Shown here: one piece after another, positions 44,160 to 53,584 of the stretch
Layout: each line of letters begins with the position of its first letter
How positions within the stretch are numbered: the stretch's first letter is position 1
From: Agromyces sp. SYSU T00194
GTDB taxonomy: Bacteria; Actinomycetota; Actinomycetes; Actinomycetales; Microbacteriaceae
DNA length: 64,000 nt
Assembly: GCF_040496035.1 (NCBI RefSeq)
Contig: NZ_JBEPJZ010000001.1
Coordinates: 744,001 to 808,000, forward strand
Direction of reading: 5' to 3'
Translations under genes and position numbers: made by a program
Notes under the pieces: model-generated
The model's input: only the letters and a program-made list of their open reading frames with translations
The model's database searches: none
What the model was told of the DNA's origin: nothing

Positions 44160-45332
44160 TCAGAGCATGGCCATGATCTGCCGCGCGATCATGCGCCCGG
44201 CGCGGTTCGCCCCGATCGTGGAGGCCTGCGGCCCGTAGCCCGCGAGGAACACGCGCGGGTCGGCCCACGACGCGCCCTGGCCGACGGCGACGCCGCCCGC
44301 CTTCTCGCGGAGCTTCAGCGGCGCGAGGTGCCGCAGCTCGGGCCGGAAGCCGGTCGCCCAGATGATGGTGTCGGCGAACGCGAAGTCGCCGTCGTCCCAG
44401 CGCACCCCGGCGCGCTCGATGCGATCGAACATCGGCTTCGCGACGAGCAGGCCGCGATCGATGCCGGCCACGATGCGGCGGCTCCTGGCCACGCCCGTGC
44501 CGCTCACGATCGACGGGAGGGCGCGACCCGAGCGCGCGGCCTCGTCCTGCATGGCGACGGCGGCGGATGCCCCCTCGAGGTCGAGGTCCTCGGAATCGAT
44601 CCAGTCGATCGGCCGGCGCGACACCCAGGTGAGCCCGGCGGCGACGGATTCCAGTTCGAGCATGAACCCGATCGCCGACGTGCCGCCGCCGACGACCACG
44701 ACGTGCTGGTCGCGGAAGTCCTCCGCCGAGCGGAAGTCGGACGTGTGCACGTGGCGTCCGGCGAAGTCGTTCATGCCGGGGTAGTAGGGCACGAACGGCG
44801 CACCCCACGTGCCGCTGGCGTTGACCAGGAACCGGGTGATCACCTCGCGCGTCGGGGCGGCGGCGGCCGCCGCCTGGTCCTCCGCCCGCCGGCTCCAGCG
44901 GCCGAACAGCCCGCGCGGCGCCGGCCGCTCCTCGTCCTGTGCGCGCAGGTCGTCGTAGCGCACCTCGAGCTCGACCCCGTGGTTCACGACGCTGCGCACG
45001 TTGACGGGGCGCCGCACGTCCAGCTCGAAGTGCCGCTCGTAGCGGCCGTAGTAGTCGGCGACGACCTCCTTCGCGGGCAGCGACCGGTCGGCGGTGTCGA
45101 AGCTCACGCCCACCTGCTCCATGCCCGGCAGGTCGTGCACCCGGTGCGCGGTGCCGAGCTTCATCGAGTCCCAGCGGTGGGCCCACGCGCCGCCCGGACC
45201 CTCGGTGCGATCGAGGATCAGGAAGTCCTCACCGGCGACGAGCTGGAACCGGCGGAGGTAGTACGCGACCGACAGACCGGCCTGGCCGGCGCCGATCACC
45301 ACGACCTTCACGGCCTCCGCAGCATGCTCCAC
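44160..45332 (-). CDS. Flavin-containing monooxygenase / FAD-NAD(P) oxidoreductase
   Basis: This 390-residue protein has an FAD-binding Rossmann motif GAGQAGLSVAYYL at about residues 13-25, an NAD(P)-binding motif VVVGGGTSAIGF near 220, and the TGFRPELR C-terminal signature IIWATGF of FMO/YUCCA-like and CzcO-like enzymes. The segment GGAWAHRWDSMKLG fits the FAD-binding loop. Such enzymes add oxygen to N, S or carbonyl groups of small molecules. Neighbours give no clue to the substrate; it runs convergently to crcB. Confidence 0.9.
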   Translation of the reverse strand: MEHAAEAVKVVVIGAGQAGLSVAYYLRRFQLVAGEDFLILDRTEGPGGAWAHRWDSMKLGTAHRVHDLPGMEQVGVSFDTADRSLPAKEVVADYYGRYERHFELDVRRPVNVRSVVNHGVELEVRYDDLRAQDEERPAPRGLFGRWSRRAEDQAAAAAAPTREVITRFLVNASGTWGAPFVPYYPGMNDFAGRHVHTSDFRSAEDFRDQHVVVVGGGTSAIGFMLELESVAAGLTWVSRRPIDWIDSEDLDLEGASAAVAMQDEAARSGRALPSIVSGTGVARSRRIVAGIDRGLLVAKPMFDRIERAGVRWDDGDFAFADTIIWATGFRPELRHLAPLKLREKAGGVAVGQGASWADPRVFLAGYGPQASTIGANRAGRMIARQIMAML

Positions 45333-45506
45333 CCGACCATCTCAACATGCTCCGCTGTGCGCGCGCAGAATGGATTCCCCGCTGTGACTACATGGGCGGG
45401 GCCCACCCGCCACGGTGCTAAACTGACATCCGGGATTCTGTTCATATCAGTGAGCGCCGGGCGAGGCTCATGTTCGCACCGGCCCGACGTCGTTAGGGGG
45501 TCACGC

Positions 45507-45701
45507 ATGGGGCGCGGCCGTCAGAAAGCCAAGCACACGAAGGTGGCTCGGGAGCTGAAGTACTTCAGCCCGGAGACCGACTACGATGCGCTCGAGCGCG
45601 AGCTCACGAGCGGGCACGACGACCACTACGCCGAAGAGGCGTCGAAGTGGTCGGAGTACGCCGACGACGACTACGCGTCGGACGAGCAGAAGCGGGCCTG
45701 A
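45507..45701 (+). CDS. DUF3073 protein
   Basis: This 64-residue highly charged protein has the family start MGRGRQKAKHTKVARELKYFSP and an acidic tail (YADDDYASDE). DUF3073 is confined to actinobacteria and usually sits beside purM, as here, convergent with only 19 bp between stops. Its function is unknown; the basic head and acidic tail suggest RNA or ribosome binding. TAAACT at 45418-45423 could be a -10 and would leave a leader of about 80 nt; TTAGGGGG serves as ribosome site. Confidence 0.93.
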   Translation: MGRGRQKAKHTKVARELKYFSPETDYDALERELTSGHDDHYAEEASKWSEYADDDYASDEQKRA

Positions 45702-45720
45702 GCGCCCCCACCCCATCGAC

Positions 45721-46827
45721 TCAGGCGGCGTAGCCGCCCACGAGACGCACGGCACCGCCGTCGACGCCCTTGGCGCCCTGCTCGAACCCGTCGAGGTCGC
45801 GCGCGGCCGTCGACACGGTGCCGGCACGCCAGGCCGGCAGGCCGAGGCGGTCGAGCTCGGCGACCACGTCGTCTGCGGCATCCGCGGCGACCACCGCGAA
45901 GAAGCCGACGCCGAGGTTCCAGGTGCCCTCCGCCGCCTCCAGCGGATCGCCGGCGAGGTCGCTCAGCACGCGGAACACCGGCTGCGGCGACCAGGTCGAG
46001 CGATCGAGCTCGACCCACGAGCCGCGTGGCAGCACGCGGGCGAGGTTCGCGGCGATGCCGCCGCCCGTGACGTGCGAGAGGGAGTGCACCGCGCCGCCGA
46101 CGCGCTCGTCGGCGAGCAGCGAGACGAGCGGGCCGGTGTAGAGGCGGGTGGGCTCGAGCAGTGCCTCGCCCCAGCTGGTGCCGAGCTCCGCGGCGTGGTC
46201 GGTGTACGCGATGCCGCGGCGGTCGAGGATGTGCCGCACGAGCGAGAACCCGTTGGAGTGCACGCCGCTCGAGGCGATCGCGATCACGGCGTCGCCGTCG
46301 ACGACGCGCTCGGCGCCGAGCATGCGGTCGGCCTCGACCACGCCGACCGCGGCACCGGCCACGTCGTAGTCGTCGGGCGCCATGAGTCCGGGGTGCTCGG
46401 CGGTCTCGCCGCCCACCAGCGCGGTGCCGGTCTCGGCGCACGCGTTCGCGATGCCGGTGACGATCGCGGCGATGCGCTCGGGCACGACCCGGCCGCACGC
46501 GATGTAGTCGGTCATGAACAGGGGGGTCGCGCCCACCACGACGATGTCGTCGACGACCATCGCCACGAGGTCCTGGCCGATCGTGTCGTGCCGGTCGAGC
46601 GCCTGGGCGATCGCGATCTTGGTGCCCACGCCGTCGGTCGAGGTCGCGAGCAGCGGACGCTCGTAGTCCTTGGCGAAGGAGAGGTCGAACATGCCGGCGA
46701 AGCCGCCGACGCCGCCGATCACGTTGGGGCCGTGCGTGCGCGCCACCGACTCCTTCATGAGCTCGACGGCGAGGTCGCCCGCGGCGGTGTCGACGCCCGC
46801 GGCGGCGTAGGAGGCGTTGGAGGTCAC
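45721..46827 (-). CDS. purM: Phosphoribosylformylglycinamidine cyclo-ligase (AIR synthase)
   Basis: Fifth step of purine synthesis: closes the imidazole ring of FGAM using ATP to give AIR. The 368-residue protein has the family motifs: YAAAGVDTAAGDLAVELMKE, ATSTDGVGTKIAIA, GQDLVAMVVDDIVVVGATPLFMTDYIA, GGETAEHPG and HVTGGGIAANLARVLP. It is on the minus strand, divergent from the DUF4062 gene with 77 bp between starts, and apart from the other pur genes, which are on the plus strand 5 kb further on. Confidence 0.97.
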   Translation of the reverse strand: MTSNASYAAAGVDTAAGDLAVELMKESVARTHGPNVIGGVGGFAGMFDLSFAKDYERPLLATSTDGVGTKIAIAQALDRHDTIGQDLVAMVVDDIVVVGATPLFMTDYIACGRVVPERIAAIVTGIANACAETGTALVGGETAEHPGLMAPDDYDVAGAAVGVVEADRMLGAERVVDGDAVIAIASSGVHSNGFSLVRHILDRRGIAYTDHAAELGTSWGEALLEPTRLYTGPLVSLLADERVGGAVHSLSHVTGGGIAANLARVLPRGSWVELDRSTWSPQPVFRVLSDLAGDPLEAAEGTWNLGVGFFAVVAADAADDVVAELDRLGLPAWRAGTVSTAARDLDGFEQGAKGVDGGAVRLVGGYAA

Positions 46828-46904
46828 GCCTCAAGGGTACCGGCGGCCGGCCTCCCCCGTTCGAGGGTCATGCCCGCGCGCTCCGGGAGGTCCATGATGA
46901 GCAC

Positions 46905-49523
46905 ATGGCCACCTCGCCGGTGATCCGCACGCCGGATCAGCGGATCCGCGTCTTCGTGAGCTCGACGCTGCGCGAACTGCAGCCCGAGCGACGTGCGGCC
47001 CGGCGCGCCATCGAGCGCCTCCAGCTCGCGCCCGTCATGTTCGAGCTCGGCGCTCGGCCGCATCCGCCCCGCGAGCTCTACCGCTCGTACCTCGCCCAGA
47101 GCGACATCTTCGTCGGCATCTACGCCGAGAGCTACGGCTGGGTCGCACCGGGCGAGGAGGTCTCGGGCCTGGAGGACGAGTACCGGCAGGCGCCGGCCGG
47201 CATGCCCAAGCTCATCTACGTGCGCGCGGGGGCGAACCGCGAGGAGCGGCTGCAGGCGCTCATCGCGCGCATCAAGCAGGACGACAGCGCCGCGTACGTC
47301 TCGTACGAGGGCGCGGAGCAGCTCGAGGAGCAGGTCGCCCACGACCTGGCGACGCTCCTCGCCGAACGCTTCCTGCAGTCCCGACCGTCGCCCGACGACG
47401 CGATCGACGTCGTGATCCCGCCCGTGCCGGGACTCCCGACCCCCTACACGCCGACGATCGGGCGCGAGCACGAGGTCGCGGCGCTCCGCGCGATGCTGGC
47501 CGCGGAGGAGGGGCGCATCGTCAGCCTCATCGGCCCGGGCGGCGTCGGCAAGAGCCGGCTCTCGATCGAGGTGGCGCACGCCTGCGACGACCTCTTCCGC
47601 GACGGGGTGTACTTCGTGCCCCTCGAGGGCGTGCTGGAACCGGGGCTGCTCGTGCCGACGATCTCGTACGCGCTCGGCATCCGCGACAACGGCGAGGCCG
47701 CGCTCGACGAGCGGCTGGTGCGCGCGCTCGAGGGCCGCCGCGTGCTCGTCGTGCTGGACAACTTCGAGCAGATCGTCGACGCCGCGCCGCTGCTCGTGCG
47801 CCTCACCGCCGCGGCCCCGTCGGTCGCGTTCCTCGTGACCAGCCGCGTGGTGCTCCGCGTCCGCGGCGAGCGCGTGTTCGACGTACCGGCGCTCCGGGCG
47901 CCGCCCGAGGGAGTGCCGGCGTCGCTCGACCGCGCCACCCGCTCCCCCGCCGTCGCGTTGTTCATCGACCGCGCCCGCGCCGCGAGGCAGGACTTCGAGC
48001 TCACCGCGGAGAACGCCGACGACGTCGCCGAGATCTGCCGGCGCCTCGAGGGCCTGCCGCTCGCCATCGAGCTGGCCGCCGCCAAGATCCGGATGATCGG
48101 CCCGCACGGCATCGCCGAACGGCTGGGGCAGGCGCTGCCGCTGCTGTCGGCACCGATGCGCGACCTGCCCGAACGCCACCGCACCATGCGCTCGGCCATC
48201 GACTGGAGCGTCAGCCTGCTGCCGCCGGAGCAGCGCGCGCTCCTCTACGACCTCGGGGTGTTCGCCACCCGGTTCACGCTCGACGCCGTCGAGGCGATCG
48301 GTGCGGGCCGGGAGTGGGACGGCCGCGCCCTCGACGCGATGGCGGCGCTCGTCGACGGCACGCTCGTGAAGGAGGTGGAAATCGGCGGGCGGTCGGCCTA
48401 CTCGCTGCTGGCGATCGTGCGCGAGTACGCGCTCGACCGGCTGCGCGAGCAGGGCGACACCCGTGCCATGCGCGCCGCGCACGCCGACTACTACCGCGCG
48501 CTCGTCGCCCGCATCGCGCCGGGCCTGCGCGGCGACGGGCAGGCCGACGCCGTCGCCCTGCTCGGGCTCGAGCTGTCGAACCTGCGCGCCGCGGTGCGCC
48601 ACCTCATCTACACCGACCGGCTCGACGACGCCGGCGACTTCGCCTGGAGCCTGCTCATCTACTGGTGGATCGCCGGCTTCTTCAACGAGGTGCAGGTGTG
48701 GATGCTCGAGCTGCTCGGCAAGGACGCGCCGATCTCCGCGCACACGCGCGCGGCCGCGCGCTTCTTCGTGCTGTGGTGCGAGATGTGGCAGCAGCCGTCC
48801 GAGCAGGTCGTCGAGGGGCTCGGCGAGTGCGTGGAGCTCTTCCGCGAGTCGGGGGACGACGACGCGGCCGCGATGTCGCTCGCCGCGCGCGCGACCGCGC
48901 GACTGCAGCTGCCCCGCCCCGACGTCGCGGTCGCGGAAGGCGAGCTGCGCGACGCCGCCGCGCGCATGCACGAGCTCGGCAACGGCTGGGCCGAGGCCAT
49001 CACCGAGGTGTCGCTCGGCCGGCTCGCCTGGCTGCGTCGCGACACCGACGCCGCCGTGGCCCACTTCGAGCGGGCGACCGCGCTCGCGGAGGCCGGCGCC
49101 GACCTGTTCACGCTGTCGGTGAGCGGCAATCACCGCGGGCGCCTGCTCCTCGCGACGGGCGATGCGGATGCCGCGGAGGACGCCTTCCTCCGCACCCTGC
49201 ACGTCTCGGTGCGCCTCCACTTCGACGAGGGCGTCGCGTACGGTCTCGAGGGCCTCTGCGGGGTCGCGGCGCTGCGCGGCGAGGCCGTGCGCGCCGGCAC
49301 GCTCGCGGCCGCGGCGGCCGCCATCCGCTCCCGCATCGGCGTGTTCGACGTCGAGGCGTTCACGGTGCACACGGTCTCGCTCGACGCGATCCGCGCGGCG
49401 GAGCCCGAGGCCGTCGCGGCGGGGGAGCGGCGCGGGCGCGAGCTGACCGTGCCCGAGGCGGTGGCCTACGCGCTCCCCGACGACGACGTGGAGGAGGTCG
49501 AGGGCGTGCTCGCCACCTGGTGA
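46905..49523 (+). CDS. DUF4062-STAND NTPase-TPR protein
   Basis: This multidomain protein has 872 residues. About 12-110 is a DUF4062 domain (RIRVFVSSTLRELQPERRAA, YLAQSDIFVGIYAESYGW), a TIR/SEFIR-like fold. An NB-ARC-like STAND ATPase follows with P-loop GPGGVGKS at 210-217, Walker B VLVVLDNFEQIV near 285, sensor LVTSR near 310 and GLPLAIELAA near 384. About 420-530 is a winged-helix-like arm; the last 330 residues are TPR-like helices. It has no DNA-binding domain, unlike the SARP gene at 6211. This is the layout of NLR-like sensors that oligomerise on ligand binding; a role in defence or signalling is inferred. Codon use looks like its neighbours. Confidence 0.88.
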   Translation: MATSPVIRTPDQRIRVFVSSTLRELQPERRAARRAIERLQLAPVMFELGARPHPPRELYRSYLAQSDIFVGIYAESYGWVAPGEEVSGLEDEYRQAPAGMPKLIYVRAGANREERLQALIARIKQDDSAAYVSYEGAEQLEEQVAHDLATLLAERFLQSRPSPDDAIDVVIPPVPGLPTPYTPTIGREHEVAALRAMLAAEEGRIVSLIGPGGVGKSRLSIEVAHACDDLFRDGVYFVPLEGVLEPGLLVPTISYALGIRDNGEAALDERLVRALEGRRVLVVLDNFEQIVDAAPLLVRLTAAAPSVAFLVTSRVVLRVRGERVFDVPALRAPPEGVPASLDRATRSPAVALFIDRARAARQDFELTAENADDVAEICRRLEGLPLAIELAAAKIRMIGPHGIAERLGQALPLLSAPMRDLPERHRTMRSAIDWSVSLLPPEQRALLYDLGVFATRFTLDAVEAIGAGREWDGRALDAMAALVDGTLVKEVEIGGRSAYSLLAIVREYALDRLREQGDTRAMRAAHADYYRALVARIAPGLRGDGQADAVALLGLELSNLRAAVRHLIYTDRLDDAGDFAWSLLIYWWIAGFFNEVQVWMLELLGKDAPISAHTRAAARFFVLWCEMWQQPSEQVVEGLGECVELFRESGDDDAAAMSLAARATARLQLPRPDVAVAEGELRDAAARMHELGNGWAEAITEVSLGRLAWLRRDTDAAVAHFERATALAEAGADLFTLSVSGNHRGRLLLATGDADAAEDAFLRTLHVSVRLHFDEGVAYGLEGLCGVAALRGEAVRAGTLAAAAAAIRSRIGVFDVEAFTVHTVSLDAIRAAEPEAVAAGERRGRELTVPEAVAYALPDDDVEEVEGVLATW

Positions 49524-49593
49524 GGCGCCCGGCCGGCACCGGGACTTCCGTCCCCACCTGCGGATTCACGCGCCTGCGGGGCATCCGCCGCCC

Positions 49594-49599
49594 TACACT
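49594..49599 (+). promoter_or_regulatory. -10 element giving a leaderless transcript
   Basis: TACACT lies 6 nt before ATG 49606 and there is no ribosome-binding site, so transcription should start at or next to the A of the start codon. Confidence 0.5.
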
Positions 49600-49605
49600 T
49601 GTCAC

Positions 49606-50220
49606 ATGCCGAGCGGGGGCACGCCGTCATGGGTGATTCGCGAGAACGCGTCTCGCTCGGTCCTGCTCGCCCTCTACCTGCGCGAGGTGCTCGGCATCGC
49701 CTCGCCGACCGAGTTGCCGCGCCTGCGCGACCTCGGCACCGTCACGCCCGCCGACCGCGCCGTCGACGCGCAGGACGAGCTCGAGCGCGAGTGGCGCGCG
49801 TGGTGGATGATGACGGTCGAGCCCGAGGCGCACCCGTCGGCCGTGCCGCTCGAACTGGTCGAGGCGTACGGCACCGAGGTCGCGCTGCCCACGTCGGGCG
49901 CCGAGGCCCTCGCCGCCGCGATCGTGCCGCACGCCGACGCGGCCCTGTCGTGGGCCGAATGGTCGCACGAGGCCTACCGGTCGGCGTCGTCGACCCATCG
50001 CGGCGACGCCTACCGCGCCTACGCCGGCACCATCGCCGAGCACGAGCGCGAGGTGGGCCGGCGGGCCCACTCGTTCGAGCTGAACGTCGAGGTCCTGCCG
50101 CTCGCGGAGCGCGGCATCTGGTGGATCGGCTCGCTCACGGTCGCGGTCACCGACACGTTGCGCTCCGATGCGGCGGCCTTCGACGAGGCGCTGCACCCGA
50201 TCATCGCCGAGCTCGCCTGA
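49606..50220 (+). CDS. Conserved protein of unknown function
   Basis: This 204-residue soluble protein has no signal peptide or membrane segment. It is rich in Glu/Ala/Trp (EREWRAWWMMTVEP, WAEWSHEAY) and looks mostly helical, ending in a strand-like ERGIWWIGSLTVAVTD and a short helix. I do not recognise the family. It is the first of three closely spaced plus-strand genes (thioesterase, amidotransferase) before purF, but each of the three has its own leaderless-type -10. Confidence 0.78.
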   Translation: MPSGGTPSWVIRENASRSVLLALYLREVLGIASPTELPRLRDLGTVTPADRAVDAQDELEREWRAWWMMTVEPEAHPSAVPLELVEAYGTEVALPTSGAEALAAAIVPHADAALSWAEWSHEAYRSASSTHRGDAYRAYAGTIAEHEREVGRRAHSFELNVEVLPLAERGIWWIGSLTVAVTDTLRSDAAAFDEALHPIIAELA

Positions 50221-50274
50221 GGCGGCGCCCCGGGGCATCCGCCCGCCCCTGCCCGCCGTGGCAGACTCGACCGC

Positions 50275-50715
50275 ATGAGCATCTGGTTCGCCGGCGAACA
50301 CCCCTCGGCCGAATGGGTCGACTCCCGCTGCGACGACACCGCGATCCGCGCGCTCGGCATCGAGATCACCGGGTTCACCGACGACTCGATCCTGGGGCGG
50401 ATGCCCGTGGACGGACGCACCCGCCAACCCGGCGGGGTGCTGCACGGCGGCGCATCCGTGCTGCTCGCCGAGACCCTCGCGAGCTGGGGCTCGTCGTTCA
50501 CGGTCGACCCGGAGCGCCACTACTGCGTCGGCATGGAGATCAACGCGAACCACACGCGCCCCGTCGCGGGCGGCTGGGTGCACGGCGAGGCGCGGCCGAT
50601 CACGCGCGGCCGCACGACCCAGGTCTGGGACATCCGCATCACCGACGAGCAGGACCGGCTCGTCTGCGTGTCGCGGTGCACGATCGCCGTGCTGTCGGGT
50701 CCGTCGCAATACTGA
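50275..50715 (+). CDS. PaaI/YdiI-like hotdog thioesterase
   Basis: This 146-residue hotdog-fold thioesterase has PGGVLHGGASVLLAETLASWG, where the His-Gly-Gly and the following Glu (LLAE) form the active site of the 4HBT/YdiI group, and GMEINANHTRPV for the next strand. Such enzymes cleave acyl-CoA thioesters; in organisms with menaquinone, DHNA-CoA thioesterase (MenI) is a common role. No men genes are near, so this is a possibility only. CAGACT 7 nt upstream is a likely -10, hence leaderless. Confidence 0.9.
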   Translation: MSIWFAGEHPSAEWVDSRCDDTAIRALGIEITGFTDDSILGRMPVDGRTRQPGGVLHGGASVLLAETLASWGSSFTVDPERHYCVGMEINANHTRPVAGGWVHGEARPITRGRTTQVWDIRITDEQDRLVCVSRCTIAVLSGPSQY

Positions 50716-50749
50716 CGCCGGGGCCGCGCGTCCGGGCTATCGTGGCCCC

Positions 50750-51481
50750 GTGAAGCCGTTCGTCCTCCTCGCGACGCGCGCCGAGGACGTGCCCGCCGAC
50801 GAGGAGTACGCCCTCTTCCTGCGCGGCACCGGACTCGAGGAGCGCGACCTCGTGCGCGTGCGCCTCGAGGCGGAGCCCATGCCGCCGATCGACCTCGACG
50901 CGATTTCCGGCATCATCGTCGGCGGCGGCCCGTTCAACGCCTCCGACCCGCCCGAGCGCAAGTCGGCCGTGCAGCATCGCGTCGAGGCCGAGTTCGCGAC
51001 GCTGCTCGACGAGGTCGTCGCACGCGACTTCCCCTTCCTCGGCGCCTGCTACGGGGTCGGCACCCTCGGGGCGCACCAGGGCGCCGTGATCGACCGGGTC
51101 CACGCCGAGAAGATCGGCGTCGTGCCCGTGAGCCTCACCGGCCCCGGGGCATCCGACCCGATCTTCGACGGCATGCCCGAGACGTTCAACGCCTTCGTGG
51201 GGCACAAGGAGGCCGCGCGCGTGCTGCCCGCCTCGGCGACGCTGCTCGCCTCCTCGCCCGCCTGCCCCGTGCAGGCCTTCCGGGTCGGCGCGAACGTCTA
51301 CGCCACCCAGTTCCACCCCGAGCTCGACCTCCCCGGCATCGAGGTGCGCATCCGCTCCTACGCGGGCTACGGCTACTTCGAGGACCACGAGATCGAGCTC
51401 ACCCTCGCGTCGGTGCGACGGGCGCCCGTGTCGGAGCCGAGCCGCATGCTGCGGACCTTCGTGGAGCGCTACGCGCGGTAG
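50750..51481 (+). CDS. Class-I glutamine amidotransferase-like protein (GMP synthase type)
   Basis: This stand-alone GATase1 domain has 243 residues. The nucleophile elbow is GACYGVG (normally GxCxG) with its Cys near residue 101, and the catalytic His-x-Glu is in QFHPELD near residue 189. VGGGPFNASDP matches the oxyanion strand. It lacks a synthetase partner domain and has no adjacent acceptor subunit. Related annotations are glutamine amidotransferase or gamma-glutamyl hydrolase-like. The start is GTG, 6 nt after TATCGT. It may act on glutamine or a gamma-glutamyl compound; the role in the purine region is unclear. Confidence 0.88.
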   Translation: MKPFVLLATRAEDVPADEEYALFLRGTGLEERDLVRVRLEAEPMPPIDLDAISGIIVGGGPFNASDPPERKSAVQHRVEAEFATLLDEVVARDFPFLGACYGVGTLGAHQGAVIDRVHAEKIGVVPVSLTGPGASDPIFDGMPETFNAFVGHKEAARVLPASATLLASSPACPVQAFRVGANVYATQFHPELDLPGIEVRIRSYAGYGYFEDHEIELTLASVRRAPVSEPSRMLRTFVERYAR

Positions 51482-51624
51482 CCGCGGTGCGGGCCGCCGC
51501 GCACCCGCCGGCCACCCGTCGGCCGTCCGTCGGCCACCCAGACTTCACCCACCGACGGTGTGCGAGGATTGCCCTGTCCGATCCGGGCACTCGCACCTCC
51601 CACACCCCTGGAGACACGCCACGC

Positions 51625-53085
51625 ATGTGCGGCATCGTCGGAATCGTCTCAGCCGAGCCGGTCAACCAGCAGATCTACGACAGCCTCCTCCTCCTGCAGC
51701 ACCGCGGGCAGGACTCCACCGGCATCGCCACCGCCGACGGCAGCCAGTTCCACATCCACAAGGGCCGCGGGCAGGTGCGCGAGGCGTTCCGCACGCGTGA
51801 CATGCGCGCGCTGCTCGGCACGATGGGCCTCGGGCACGTGCGCTACGCGACCAAGGGCGACGCCGCCAACGAGCGCGAGGCGCAGCCGTTCTACGTGAAC
51901 GCGCCGTACGGCATCATCCTGATCCACAACGGCAACCTGACGAACACGCGCGAGCTCGCCGACGACCTGTTCCACAAGGACCGGCGGCACATGAACTCGG
52001 CCAGCGACACCGAGATGCTCCTGAACGTGCTCGCCACCGAGCTGCAGGGCGAGGTGCGCGGCTCGCTCGACCTCGACCCCGACCAGGTCTTCAACGCCGT
52101 CCGCAACGTGCACCAGCGCGTCGAGGGCTCCTACGCCGCGATCGCGATGATCGCCGGCCACGGCCTCCTGGCGTTCCGCGACCCGTACGGCATCCGGCCC
52201 CTCGTGCTCGGCCGCCGCACCGCCGGCCTCGTGGGCGACGAGTGGATCGTGGCATCCGAGTCCCTGGTGCTGGAGAACGGCGACTACGAGATCGTGCGCG
52301 AGATCGCCCCCGGTGAGGCCGTGTTCATCACGATGCAGGGCGAGATGTACTCCCGCCAGTGCGCCGACGACCCGCGGCTCGTGCCGTGCTCGTTCGAGTA
52401 CGTCTACCTCGCCCGGCCCGACTCGATCATGAACGGCATCTCGGTCTACGAGGCGCGCCTGCGCATGGGCAACCGCCTCGCCGACACCATCGCGCGCTAC
52501 ACGCCGATGGGCGACATCGACGTGGTCATGCCCATCCCCGACTCGTCGCGCCCGGCCGCCATGCAGGTCGCCCAGAAGCTCGGCGTCGAGTACCGCGAGG
52601 GCTTCTACAAGAACCGCTACGTGGGCCGCACGTTCATCATGCCCGGGCAGGCGCAGCGCAAGAAGAGCGTGCGCCAGAAGCTCAACGCCATGGGCTCGGA
52701 GTTCAAGGGCAAGAACATCCTCATCGTCGACGACTCGATCGTGCGCGGCACGACCTCGAAGGAGATCGTCGAGATGGCGCGTGCCGCCGGCGCCAACAAG
52801 GTCACCTTCACGTCGGCGGCCCCGCCCGTGCGGTACCCGCACGTGTACGGCATCAACATGCCGACGCGCGCCGAGCTGATCGCGCACGGCAGGAAGATCC
52901 CCGAGATCGCCGCCGAGCTGGGCGCCGACCACATGATCTACCAGGAGGTCGCCGACCTCCAGGCCGCGATCACCGAGGGCACCGACATCGGGCAGCTCGA
53001 CCTGTCGTGCTTCACGGGCGAGTACGTGACCGGCACGGTCACCGAGGAGTACCTCGACTGGGTGGAGCGCACCCAGCTCTCCTAG
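51625..53085 (+). CDS. purF: Amidophosphoribosyltransferase
   Basis: First committed step of purine synthesis: PRPP and glutamine to phosphoribosylamine. The 486-residue protein starts MCGIVGIV, so Cys2 becomes the N-terminal nucleophile of the glutaminase half. QHRGQDSTGIAT, RYATKG and HNGNLTN follow. The transferase half has the PRPP loop ILIVDDSIVRGTTSKEIV. TGGAGACACGCCACGC precedes ATG 51625. It is the first pur gene on the plus strand; a short hairpin follows. Confidence 0.97.
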   Translation: MCGIVGIVSAEPVNQQIYDSLLLLQHRGQDSTGIATADGSQFHIHKGRGQVREAFRTRDMRALLGTMGLGHVRYATKGDAANEREAQPFYVNAPYGIILIHNGNLTNTRELADDLFHKDRRHMNSASDTEMLLNVLATELQGEVRGSLDLDPDQVFNAVRNVHQRVEGSYAAIAMIAGHGLLAFRDPYGIRPLVLGRRTAGLVGDEWIVASESLVLENGDYEIVREIAPGEAVFITMQGEMYSRQCADDPRLVPCSFEYVYLARPDSIMNGISVYEARLRMGNRLADTIARYTPMGDIDVVMPIPDSSRPAAMQVAQKLGVEYREGFYKNRYVGRTFIMPGQAQRKKSVRQKLNAMGSEFKGKNILIVDDSIVRGTTSKEIVEMARAAGANKVTFTSAAPPVRYPHVYGINMPTRAELIAHGRKIPEIAAELGADHMIYQEVADLQAAITEGTDIGQLDLSCFTGEYVTGTVTEEYLDWVERTQLS

Positions 53086-53100
53086 CGGGCCGGATGCCTC

Positions 53101-53119
53101 CGGGCGAGCGCGTCGCCCG
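53101..53119. terminator. Short hairpin after purF
   Basis: CGGGCGA, 5 nt, TCGCCCG forms a 7-bp stem 15 nt after the purF stop, between convergent genes. Confidence 0.5.
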
Positions 53120-53151
53120 AGTCCGGCGGATCAGCCGGCGGGCGGCTGTGC

Positions 53152-53541
53152 TCAGCGGGTCGCGCCGTCGACGTCGTCCTGCTCCGCCTCGGCGAGCTCG
53201 GCCTCGAGCACGGCGCGCTCGATGCTGTCGGTCATCTGGTGCACCTGCTCGTGCTCGGCGACGACGGTCGCCGCGTGCCCCGCCATGACCCGGTCGAGCA
53301 CGAGCGCGAGCAGCGCGCCCAGCGCGACGCCCAGCGACCCGAGGATGAGCAGCAGGAACCCGAAGACCTGGCCCCGGTCGTACTCCGCGACCGCCGGGAA
53401 GGCGAACGTGAGGATCAGGGCGATCAGCGCACCGACGGCGCCGCCGAGGGCGAGGAACCGCGGGTAGCGCGGGGCGCGGCGCACCGTCACCGGGTCGCGG
53501 CTGACGTCGGCGTGCTCGTCGGGCACGGGGATCTCGTTCAC
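53152..53541 (-). CDS. Two-helix membrane protein, unknown function
   Basis: This 129-residue protein has two hydrophobic helices (about 31-52 and 60-84; ALGGAVGALIALILTFAFP and GFLLLILGSLGVALGALLALV), a charged N-terminus and a long acidic C-terminal helix (EHEQVHQMTDSIERAVLEAELAEAEQDD) that may be a coiled coil. The family is common near purF/purD in actinobacteria, sometimes misnamed potassium transporter. The function is unknown. Confidence 0.85.
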   Translation of the reverse strand: MNEIPVPDEHADVSRDPVTVRRAPRYPRFLALGGAVGALIALILTFAFPAVAEYDRGQVFGFLLLILGSLGVALGALLALVLDRVMAGHAATVVAEHEQVHQMTDSIERAVLEAELAEAEQDDVDGATR

Positions 53542-53584
53542 CCCTCCATTGTCGCAGCCGAGGCTGTGAGCCGGCTCGCGCCGC

